Shown: positions 7,164 to 12,795 of the stretch, piece by piece
Numbering within the stretch: the first letter of the stretch is position 1
How the letters are laid out: every line of letters starts with the position of its first letter
NCBI GenBank assembly: GCA_030592985.1
Contig: JAUVIB010000031.1
Span: forward strand, 1 to 14,967
DNA from: Calditrichaceae bacterium
GTDB taxonomy: Bacteria; Calditrichota; Calditrichia; Calditrichales; Calditrichaceae
Reading direction: 5' to 3'
DNA length: 14,967 nucleotides
Program-made: the position numbers and the translations under genes
Notes under the pieces: generated by a model
What the model was told of the DNA's origin: nothing
Databases searched by the model: none
What the model saw: the letters and a program-made list of their open reading frames with translations, nothing else

Positions 7164-8618
7164 ATGGATATAAAACTTATATTTGAAATAAGCAGGGAAG
7201 GTCGAAAAGGACATGTCCTACCGAAGCTAGATATTAAGCAAAAAAGTATTAACGAATTAATCTCAACAACATATCTAAGAAATAGTTCAGCAGATTTACC
7301 GCAAGTACCGGAAAATGAGATCATGAGGCATTATGTAAATTTATCTGTATTAAATCATAATGTTGATAAATCTTTTTATCCGCTCGGTTCATGTACAATG
7401 AAGTATAATCCAAAAATAAATGAACAATTGAGCGCATTATCGGGGTTTACTCAGCTCCATCCGGGACAACCGGAAGAAACTAGCCAGGGCGCTTTGCAGC
7501 TAATGTATGAACTACAGCAATCTTTGTTAGAGATCACAGGGTTTAGTGCAATTACACTGCAACCCTCAGCAGGGGCTCAGGGTGAATTAGTTGGATTATT
7601 GCTTGTAAAAAAATATCATGAAAGTAAAAATCGTAAACGGACTATAATATTAGTTCCTGACTCTGCTCATGGCACCAATCCTGCAAGTGCCAGACTAGCG
7701 GGATTTACGATTAGAACAATTCCTTCCGGACTGGATGGAACGGTTGATCTGATTAAACTAAAAGAAAGTTTAACAGAAGATGTTGCCGGAATAATGCTGA
7801 CAAACCCAAGTACTCTTGGTATTTTTGAACACCAAATTGCTGAAATTAGAGAGATGATGGATTCCATTGACGCCCTGATGTATATGGATGGGGCAAATAT
7901 GAATGCTTTATTCGGTATTGTCCGTCCGGGTGATATGGGTTTTGATGTGATTCATTTGAATCTTCATAAAAGTTTTTCCACACCACATGGAGGCGGAGGT
8001 CCGGGCAGCGGCCCTGTTGCCGTAAACAACAAGTTAAAATCTTTTCTTCCTGTGCCCATAGTCACGAAAACAGGTGATAATTATTCCTTAGATTACAGTT
8101 TAAATGAAACCATTGGCAAAGTTAGCGGTTATTTTGGCAATTTTGCGCTCATGGTTCGAGCCTATGTCTACATTCGTATGATAGGTAAAGACGGCTTTCG
8201 GAAAATAGCAGAACATTCAATTGTGAATGCAAATTATATCAAATCAGGACTCAAAGATACCTATGAATTGGGGTTCGACTCTAATACAATGCATGAATTC
8301 GTTTTGTCTGCAGAAAAACAGAAAATGCGCGGAGCTAAAGCGCTGGATATCGCAAAAAGGTTGTTGGATTTTGGAATTCATCCTCCAACAGTATATTTCC
8401 CGCTTATTGTCAAGGAAGCCATGATGATTGAGCCTACGGAAACGGAAAGTAAGGAAATGTTAGACCGCTTTATAGAAGTGATGAAAGAAATTGATACTGA
8501 TATAGATAAAAATTTGCAAAAAATTTTGGATGCTCCGCATACGACACCGGTGGGTAGATTGGATGAAGTTGGAGCTGCCAGAAATTTAGATATTAATTAT
8601 TTTTTAAAAAAAAGTTAA
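7164..8618 (+). CDS. gcvPB: Glycine dehydrogenase (decarboxylating) subunit 2, P-protein beta part
   Basis: PLP-bearing half of the split P-protein of the glycine cleavage system. ATG 7164 has AAAGGA at 7151-7156 and the gene follows the preceding regulator by 15 bp. It is 484 residues, normal length. Landmarks: FEISREGRKG near the N-terminus, SFYPLGSCTMKYNPK (70-84), LHPGQPEE (98-105), LQPSAGAQGEL (132-142), DSAHGTNPASA (166-176), YMDGANMNA (240-248), and the PLP lysine K269 in LNLHKSFSTPHGGGGPGSGP. Every residue block expected for an active enzyme is present. Together with gcvPA and gcvH it supplies P and H proteins; T and L proteins must come from elsewhere in the genome. Confidence 0.97.
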   Translation: MDIKLIFEISREGRKGHVLPKLDIKQKSINELISTTYLRNSSADLPQVPENEIMRHYVNLSVLNHNVDKSFYPLGSCTMKYNPKINEQLSALSGFTQLHPGQPEETSQGALQLMYELQQSLLEITGFSAITLQPSAGAQGELVGLLLVKKYHESKNRKRTIILVPDSAHGTNPASARLAGFTIRTIPSGLDGTVDLIKLKESLTEDVAGIMLTNPSTLGIFEHQIAEIREMMDSIDALMYMDGANMNALFGIVRPGDMGFDVIHLNLHKSFSTPHGGGGPGSGPVAVNNKLKSFLPVPIVTKTGDNYSLDYSLNETIGKVSGYFGNFALMVRAYVYIRMIGKDGFRKIAEHSIVNANYIKSGLKDTYELGFDSNTMHEFVLSAEKQKMRGAKALDIAKRLLDFGIHPPTVYFPLIVKEAMMIEPTETESKEMLDRFIEVMKEIDTDIDKNLQKILDAPHTTPVGRLDEVGAARNLDINYFLKKS

Positions 8619-8640
8619 TAAAAGTTCCGGAGAATTAAAA

Positions 8641-9381
8641 ATGGCATATAAACTACTCGTGGTAGATGATAACCCCAATGTTCTAAAACTATTAAAGATC
8701 AGTTTATCCAAAGCCGGATATGATATTGTTGAAGCTGAGAACGGAGAAATAGCGCTTGAGGTAGCCAATCGAGAGAAACCTGATTTAATCGTTTCAGATA
8801 TTATGATGCCTAAAATGGATGGTATCGAACTTTGTTGGATGATCCGGGAAAGTTCTGAAATTCCATTGGTTCCCTTTATCTTCCTTACTTCTTTTGAAGA
8901 TCCGGAAACAGAGATCCGTGGTTTTAGAGCCGGCGCGGACGAATATATGCATAAACCTATCGACAGGAAAGAACTTCTAAGCCGGGTTACAACTCTTTTG
9001 GAACGTTCCGGTAAGCTGAAAATTATTGAAGAAAAAAGTGATTTACCAAAAGGATTTTCCGGAGATTTGAGCGATCTTTCAATTGTAGAATTGGTCCAGA
9101 TGCTAAATTTGAATAAAAAATCCGGTATACTTCATATAAGTGGTGCAAAATCGGGTAAAATATATCTCAAAGACGGTCAGCTTTTTTCTGCTGAGTTTGA
9201 AACTAAAACAGGGGAGGAAGCTGTATATGGTATGGTTGCAATGGATTCCGGAACATTTAATTTTGATATAACCGATTTTGAAGAGGAAAAAACTATTCAA
9301 AACTCAACCATGAATGTGATAATGGAAGCCTGCCGGATCATGGATGAAAGACAAGAGGCTGATACAGAGTTTGATAACTAA
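8641..9381 (+). CDS. Response regulator with REC and PATAN (DUF4388) domains
   Basis: A 246-residue protein starting at ATG 8641 with CGGAGA about 8 bp upstream, 22 bp after gcvPB. The REC domain is intact: D9/D10 (LLVVDDN), phospho-acceptor D53 (VSDIMMPKMDG), T83 and K105 (YMHKPI). Residues about 138-235 match the PATAN/DUF4388 pattern: GFSGDLSDLSIVELVQML, then a GxLxIS strand (SGILHIS), KSGKIYLKDGQLFSAEF and GxFNFD. PATAN domains are non-DNA-binding signalling modules found fused to REC, for example in cyanobacterial PatA-type regulators and in FCB and delta-proteobacterial proteins, so direct promoter binding is not predicted. This is the third REC protein of the cluster and its last gene. 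The stop codon lies within an 11-bp inverted repeat. Its kinase is probably the one encoded at the cluster start, which is inference. Confidence 0.88.
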   Translation: MAYKLLVVDDNPNVLKLLKISLSKAGYDIVEAENGEIALEVANREKPDLIVSDIMMPKMDGIELCWMIRESSEIPLVPFIFLTSFEDPETEIRGFRAGADEYMHKPIDRKELLSRVTTLLERSGKLKIIEEKSDLPKGFSGDLSDLSIVELVQMLNLNKKSGILHISGAKSGKIYLKDGQLFSAEFETKTGEEAVYGMVAMDSGTFNFDITDFEEEKTIQNSTMNVIMEACRIMDERQEADTEFDN

Positions 9382-9405
9382 TTTGTAAACGAAGATTAGT
9401 TATCA
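9372..9405 (+). repeat. Perfect 11-bp inverted repeat over a stop codon
   Basis: TGATAACTAAT (9372-9382) is repeated as its exact reverse complement ATTAGTTATCA (9395-9405) around a 12-nt spacer. The TAA stop of the PATAN regulator lies within the left arm. No run of T follows immediately, so a classical intrinsic terminator is not clear. A 3'-end stabilising stem-loop, a factor-assisted terminator or a protein-binding dyad are all possible. Confidence 0.7.
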
Positions 9406-9508
9406 TCTCATGCTTTACCTTTGATTTATTTAAATGAAGTAATTGTTTATCACCTACTTTACTTATCCCTCCTTGCTTTTTTAATTAATTTATACATTTT
9501 CTGTAAAT

Positions 9509-9514
9509 TATACT
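9509..9514 (+). promoter_or_regulatory. Possible -10 element upstream of the flavoprotein gene
   Basis: TATACT, close to the sigma-70 -10 consensus, lies in an AT-rich gap 53 bp before ATG 9567. No convincing -35 hexamer is found 16-18 bp upstream (the sequence there is only T/A rich). The rest of the 9406-9566 gap shows no other clear signal. Confidence 0.25.
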
Positions 9515-9566
9515 TTCTTTTAACAATAATTTATTCTAATTTTGTTCAAATATATAAATAAAATTT

Positions 9567-10586
9567 ATGATAGGTAAAATGGAATCAAGAGAATTAATTA
9601 TTATAGGCGCCGGTCCCGCCGGTCTGCGGGCTGGAGAAGAGGCAAAACGGCTTGACATTGATTACATGATCATTGAGAAAGGGGAAGTAGGCGCCGCATG
9701 GCGTACCGTTCGCCCTGATTCAAAAATGTTATCTCCCTGCCATCCGCAGAGGGATTGGACGAGTATTTCTTCCTCTTTCCCGATTTGGAGATTACCGGTT
9801 GAAAGACCCTATTGTAATTCCTTGGAATTTGTTACTTATTTAGAGGAATATGCAGCCCGTTTTAATTTAAATATTGTGAAAAATACAATTGTTATAAAAA
9901 TTGAGAAAAATGAAGGTCAGTTTATTGTCCAAACGGGAAGTGGGAAAAAATTCTCGTCTCCATTTTTAATCACCGCGAGCGGAATATTTGATGGTAAATA
10001 TTTCCCTAATATTCTTGGAGTAAAAAATAATCCGATTGTGATGCATTCACACAACTATATGTCACATTTGCCATTTGTTAATAAGCGGATATTAATCATC
10101 GGCGCCGGAAACAGCGCGGCTGAAGTAGCCCTTGAACTTGCCGGAAAATCTATTCTTTTTTTGGCAACACAATCAGAATTAAAATATTTTTTAAAAACAA
10201 GAAAGCTCTATCATATTCGTGGTATATATGAAAGTTTCCTAAAAGAGTTTATCGAGATGGAATTTATCCGTTATATGCCCGGCTCAAAAATTAAAGGAAT
10301 CGAAAAAAACAGGGTTATTTTTACCGACAGCGAATTAGAAGTACATAAAGTGATTTTTGCCACCGGCTACCGTCCTGAAATGAAATTCCTTGATTGGGGA
10401 TTGAAAATCAGAAAAGATCGCAAACATTATCCCGAAACCACCGAAACAGGAGAGAGCAGGCAGATTGAGAATTTGTTCTTTGCCGGACCGTTGGCGCTAA
10501 ATGTAACTTCCAGCGTGGTTTTGCACGGCTTTTTGAAATACATTCCAATAACGATGAATACAATTTTGCAGCGGCTTAAACAATAA
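9567..10586 (+). CDS. FAD/NAD(P)-binding oxidoreductase (CzcO/YpdA-like, Pyr_redox_3 type)
   Basis: Two-dinucleotide-fold flavoprotein of 339 residues. The FAD-binding GAGPAG (14-19) lies at the N-terminus, then an acidic E37 that would bind the ribose, an FMO/CzcO-like segment (GAAWRTVRPDSKMLSP, 42-57), the second NAD(P)-binding GAGNSA (179-184), the ATG-type hinge ATGYRP (265-270) and a C-terminal FFAGP (304-308). It has no thioredoxin-reductase CxxC, so it is not a dithiol reductase of that class. YpdA-like bacillithiol disulfide reductases and CzcO-type monooxygenase-like proteins share this layout; the substrate is unknown. Start choice is uncertain: ATG 9567 has no ribosome site, while the in-frame ATG 9579 has a weak TAGG 4 bp upstream. 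The gene stands alone between an AT-rich gap and a repeat island. Confidence 0.8.
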   Translation: MIGKMESRELIIIGAGPAGLRAGEEAKRLDIDYMIIEKGEVGAAWRTVRPDSKMLSPCHPQRDWTSISSSFPIWRLPVERPYCNSLEFVTYLEEYAARFNLNIVKNTIVIKIEKNEGQFIVQTGSGKKFSSPFLITASGIFDGKYFPNILGVKNNPIVMHSHNYMSHLPFVNKRILIIGAGNSAAEVALELAGKSILFLATQSELKYFLKTRKLYHIRGIYESFLKEFIEMEFIRYMPGSKIKGIEKNRVIFTDSELEVHKVIFATGYRPEMKFLDWGLKIRKDRKHYPETTETGESRQIENLFFAGPLALNVTSSVVLHGFLKYIPITMNTILQRLKQ

Positions 10587-10641
10587 GTTTTTTGAAATAG
10601 ATTTTCTTTACTTTTTTTTTATATTTTAGGGAGAAGAATTT

Positions 10642-10690
10642 AACGCAGAACCCGCAGAACCCGCAGAGCCCGCAGAAGAGTCTCGCAGAG
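10642..10690. repeat. 9-bp tandem repeat, consensus cccgcagaa
   Basis: Four contiguous 9-bp units (aacgcagaa, cccgcagaa, cccgcagag, cccgcagaa) are followed by a diverged unit ending tcgcagag. The preceding ATTTAACGCAG (10638-10648) recurs exactly at 10789-10799. Confidence 0.8.
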
Positions 10691-10724
10691 AAAATAATAA
10701 TAGCAAAAATCAACGGTCTGGTAC

Positions 10725-10766
10725 TTCTAAAATCAAAAATCGTTGATCGGTGTTCGATATTCGTTT
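10725..10766. repeat. Dispersed repeat, copy 1
   Basis: Two blocks, ttctaaaatcaaaaatcgt (10725-10743) and a 21-bp block at 10746-10766 beginning atcggtgttcgat, recur in the same order at 11150-11168 and 11194-11214. Here they are separated by only 2 bp. ATCAACG (10709-10715) and CGTTGAT (10741-10747) form an inverted pair around it. Confidence 0.75.
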
Positions 10767-10789
10767 ATCCTGATTTTGTATTCAGGATA
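10766..10789. repeat. 8-bp inverted repeat hairpin
   Basis: TATCCTGA (10766-10773) pairs perfectly with TCAGGATA (10782-10789) around an 8-nt T-rich loop. It directly abuts the second ATTTAACGCAG copy. Confidence 0.6.
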
Positions 10790-10816
10790 TTTAACGCAGT
10801 AGGTAAAAAAAACAAA

Positions 10817-10840
10817 AAAACGAATTTCCAATGTCGAACA
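10817..10840. repeat. Inverted remnant of the dispersed repeat
   Basis: AAACGAAT followed eight bases later by TCGAACA is the reverse complement of the TGTTCGA and ATTCGTTT ends found in copies 1 and 2. An 8-bp block (ttccaatg) replaces the central base, suggesting a diverged inverted copy. Confidence 0.4.
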
Positions 10841-10864
10841 CGGAATGTCCAATAATGAAGTTTT

Positions 10865-10969
10865 CCCGTTATTGCGAGGAGCGGTAACGACGAAGCAATC
10901 CGTAATAGTTAATCGGGATTGTCAGTAGTGGATTGTTTCTTCCGCCCGGGCGTAATCGCAATGAAACGG
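10865..10969. repeat. Hairpin-forming dispersed element, about 105 bp
   Basis: The left arm (10865-10901) begins cgttattgcgaggagcg and ends cgaagcaatcc. The right arm (10930-10969) begins ggattgtttc and ends atcgcaatgaaacgg. The arms are imperfect reverse complements, best at the outer ATTGCGA and inner CAATCC blocks. From memory, the attgcgaggagcg...cgaagcaatc motif is widespread as a dispersed palindromic repeat in many bacterial genomes. No transposase is present, so any mobility would be in trans. Confidence 0.7.
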
Positions 10970-10996
10970 CGAGAGAAGATTTATGATTTTTTAATC

Positions 10997-11011
10997 ATTC
11001 GTGTATTCGTG
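10997..11011. repeat. Short direct repeat attcgtg
   Basis: Two copies of ATTCGTG (10997-11003 and 11005-11011) separated by one base, followed by ggctattttttt. It is of the style of other dispersed fragments in this island. Confidence 0.4.
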
Positions 11012-11036
11012 GCTATTTTTTTACCCTTTCCCCCAG

Positions 11037-11066
11037 CCCCTTTCCCTGATAAAACAGGGCAAGGGG
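11037..11066. repeat. G/C-rich hairpin, 11 of 12 bp paired
   Basis: CCCCTTTCCCTG (11037-11048) pairs with CAGGGCAAGGGG (11055-11066) with one mismatch around the loop ataaaa. The preceding ccctttcccccag resembles common dispersed repeats of the cccct-hairpin type. No T-run follows on the + strand. Confidence 0.65.
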
Positions 11067-11149
11067 AGACAATTGATCTGTTATGTTTTTAATTCTTTTT
11101 TTGCGAATTTGTTAGAGAATAATAAAAACAAGAACCCGGAAGCAGGAAA

Positions 11150-11214
11150 TTCTAAAATCAAAAATCGTACTTCGACAAGCTCAGTACAGGTTAATCGGTG
11201 TTCGATATTCGTTT
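11150..11214. repeat. Dispersed repeat, copy 2, with inserted second repeat
   Basis: The same two blocks as copy 1 (11150-11168 and 11194-11214) are here separated by a 25-bp stretch (11169-11193) containing acttcgacaagctcagtac. Copy 1 has only 2 bp at this junction. The inserted piece resembles the cttcgacaagctcag motif that I recall as a dispersed repeat in many genomes. Confidence 0.7.
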
Positions 11215-11251
11215 TTTCTGTTGGGTTTTTTACCAGGCGAAATTTTTACAA

Positions 11252-11279
11252 ACCCCCTTAATCCCCCTTTCGTAAGGGG
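11252..11279. repeat. Cccctt/aagggg hairpin
   Basis: CCCCTT (11264-11269), loop TCGT and AAGGGG (11274-11279) form a compact stem-loop, preceded by another accccctta block. The right arm plus following aaaat can alternatively pair with ATTTTCCCC at 11312-11320. Confidence 0.55.
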
Positions 11280-11310
11280 AAAATCGACTTTTGGAATTGC
11301 ATGTTTTTTA

Positions 11311-11334
11311 CATTTTCCCCGTTAGGGGAAAAAT
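11311..11334. repeat. Catttt-cccc hairpin
   Basis: CATTTTCCCC (11311-11320), loop GTTA and GGGGAAAAATG (11325-11334 region) pair over about 10 bp with one extra A in the right arm. Confidence 0.55.
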
Positions 11335-11341
11335 GTTTAAA

Positions 11342-11362
11342 GCCCCGTGTGAAACGCGGGGC
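11342..11362. repeat. Strong GCCCCG hairpin
   Basis: GCCCCGTG (11342-11349) pairs with CGCGGGGC (11355-11362) around loop TGAAA, with one wobble. This is the most stable stem in the island. It is not followed by a T-run, so I do not call it an intrinsic terminator. Confidence 0.6.
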
Positions 11363-11430
11363 AGACAGGGTTGAATAAATAATCTGCTTAAAAAATTTCA
11401 TTACTCTGTACGAAATAATTTTTCTCTACT

Positions 11431-11456
11431 ATTCTCATAATTCTCTCATAATTCAT
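11431..11456. repeat. Direct repeat of attctcata
   Basis: Three near-identical units (attctcata, attctctcata, attcata) in a row mark the right edge of the repeat island. Confidence 0.4.
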
Positions 11457-11512
11457 ACGACAAAAGTTTTTCATGAATTTAACCGTAAATAATTAGAATA
11501 AATATTAAAAAT

Positions 11513-11550
11513 AGTGTAAATTGAAAATTAGAATTAGAATTACACTTTTT
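11513..11550 (+). promoter_or_regulatory. Inverted repeat in the leader of the PLP enzyme gene
   Basis: AGTGTAA (11513-11519) and TTACACT (11540-11546) are exact reverse complements. Allowing one bulged A, the stem extends to 9 bp around a 15-nt loop, followed by four T. It ends 26 bp before the start codon of the methionine gamma-lyase-like gene. It could be an operator dyad or an attenuator; it is far too small for a SAM riboswitch. Confidence 0.4.
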
Positions 11551-11575
11551 AATATGGAAAATTTGGAGATAAGAT

Positions 11576-12760
11576 ATGGAAACATCAAAAAACTACTCGG
11601 ATGAAACTAAATCCGTTCACGCGGGAATAAAGGATAACGAAAATCTTGCAGTAATACCGCCTATTTATCAAACATCAACTTTTAAATTTAAAAATGCTGA
11701 ACATGGCGCTGCCGTATTTAAAGGAGAGGAACCGGGATATATTTACACAAGAATGGGGAATCCGACTGTTGAAGCGCTTGAAGACGCTGTTGCTTCATTG
11801 GAAAATGGTCATAAAGGATTGGCTTGTTCCAGCGGTATGGCGGCTATAAACACCGTTTTTTCTGCATACCTTAATTCCGGGGATCATATAATTTGTTCGG
11901 AAACCGTTTATGGCCCCACTACCGCATTATTAAATGATGTTTATTCAGGATTCGGCATTGAAACAACTTTTGTTGATATCGCATCTTTAGAGGATATAAA
12001 CAGCGCTGTAAAGCCTAATACTAAAATGATCTATATTGAAACACCGGGTAATCCTACACTTGTTGTGGCTGATCTTGCCGCTTGTTCGGAAATTGCCAGA
12101 AAAATCGGAGCAATTCTTGTTGTGGATAATACATTTATGAGCCCTATTTTACAAAAACCCTTTAAATTTGGTGCTGATATAATTATTCATAGTATGACAA
12201 AATTTCTTAATGGTCATGCGGATGTGGTTGCGGGAATGATTATAGCAAAGAGTGAAGAGGATTATAAACTGCTGAGAAAAACACTCAATTTGGTTGGCGG
12301 ATTCCTTGCACCGATGGAGGCTTTTCTCGTGCATCGCGGAATAAAAACATTGTCAGTGAGGATGGAGATTCATTGTAGAAATGCTATGAAAATAGCCGAA
12401 TATCTTGAAAATCATCAAAAAGTGAAAAAAACAATATATCTCGGTTTGAAATCTCATCCTCAACATGAACTTTGTAAAAAACAGATGAAATATTTTGGCG
12501 GGATGATTAGTTTTGAATTAAAGGGAGGCATAGAATCAGGTAAAAAACTGATGAATGGTGTAAAATTGTGCCAGTTAGCGGTCAGTCTTGGTGGTGTTGA
12601 ATCATTAATTCAACATCCGGCTTCTATGACGCATGCGATTATGAGTAAAGAAGACCGTTTGAAGGCGCAAATCACAGATGGTTTGGTACGTATTTCTGTT
12701 GGGATTGAAAATGTTGATGAAATTATTGCTGATATTGATCAGGCATTAAAAATGATATAA
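11576..12760 (+). CDS. PLP-dependent Cys/Met metabolism enzyme, methionine gamma-lyase or cystathionine gamma-lyase type
   Basis: Fold-type I PLP enzyme of the trans-sulfuration family, 394 residues. ATG 11576 follows GGAGAT with 5 bp spacing. Landmarks: VHAGIKD (14-20), YTRMGNPTVEALE (57-69) with Y57/R59 for neighbouring-subunit phosphate binding, CSSGMAA (84-90), catalytic Tyr Y112 in VYGPT, D184 and the PLP lysine K209 in HSMTKFLNGHADVVAG. The C-terminal block GGMISFELKGG through GGVESLIQHPASMTH and LVRISVGIE resembles methionine gamma-lyase closely. However, the Cys that marks classical methionine gamma-lyases two residues after the Tyr (Cys116 in Pseudomonas) is Pro114 here. Cystathionine gamma-lyase or O-acetylhomoserine sulfhydrylase activity is therefore possible. 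It probably forms an operon with the flavoprotein gene 35 bp downstream. Confidence 0.9.
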   Translation: METSKNYSDETKSVHAGIKDNENLAVIPPIYQTSTFKFKNAEHGAAVFKGEEPGYIYTRMGNPTVEALEDAVASLENGHKGLACSSGMAAINTVFSAYLNSGDHIICSETVYGPTTALLNDVYSGFGIETTFVDIASLEDINSAVKPNTKMIYIETPGNPTLVVADLAACSEIARKIGAILVVDNTFMSPILQKPFKFGADIIIHSMTKFLNGHADVVAGMIIAKSEEDYKLLRKTLNLVGGFLAPMEAFLVHRGIKTLSVRMEIHCRNAMKIAEYLENHQKVKKTIYLGLKSHPQHELCKKQMKYFGGMISFELKGGIESGKKLMNGVKLCQLAVSLGGVESLIQHPASMTHAIMSKEDRLKAQITDGLVRISVGIENVDEIIADIDQALKMI

Positions 12761-12795
12761 TAAAAAGATTTAATTAGAAGGAGACTAAAAATAAC

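Larger units (their letters stand above)
10587..11575. other. Non-coding repeat island of about 990 bp
   Basis: No credible gene is seen. The longest open frame (86 codons, 11001-11261, GTG start) runs through palindromic repeats and has no ribosome site. The stretch is a mosaic of short repeat and hairpin elements, listed separately, and is visibly richer in G/C runs than its flanks. A T-rich stretch (about 10587-10620) follows the flavoprotein stop. The last 200 bp (about 11363-11575) are AT-rich and hold the leader of the PLP enzyme gene. Confidence 0.8.

Noticed and set aside
8227..8424. 65-codon + strand frame inside gcvPB
   Set aside because: Entirely within the strongly supported gcvPB frame; a shadow frame.
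10865..10969. tRNA or structured ncRNA gene
   Set aside because: The structure is a single long imperfect hairpin with no cloverleaf or known RNA motif; the dispersed-repeat explanation fits better.
11001..11261. 86-codon open frame with GTG start in the repeat island
   Set aside because: It runs through the cccct hairpin, the dispersed repeat copy 2 and the next hairpin, has no ribosome site and low-complexity product; chance opening of repeat DNA.
10638..11362. CRISPR array
   Set aside because: Repeats are of different sequence and irregular spacing, the tandem unit is only 9 bp, and no cas genes are in the window.
11342..11362. Intrinsic terminator for the upstream flavoprotein gene
   Set aside because: The stem is strong but no T-run follows on the + strand and it lies more than 750 bp beyond the stop codon.
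11363..11575. SAM (S-box) riboswitch before the methionine-related gene
   Set aside because: No four-way-junction core or conserved S-box motifs are visible; only a small dyad is present.
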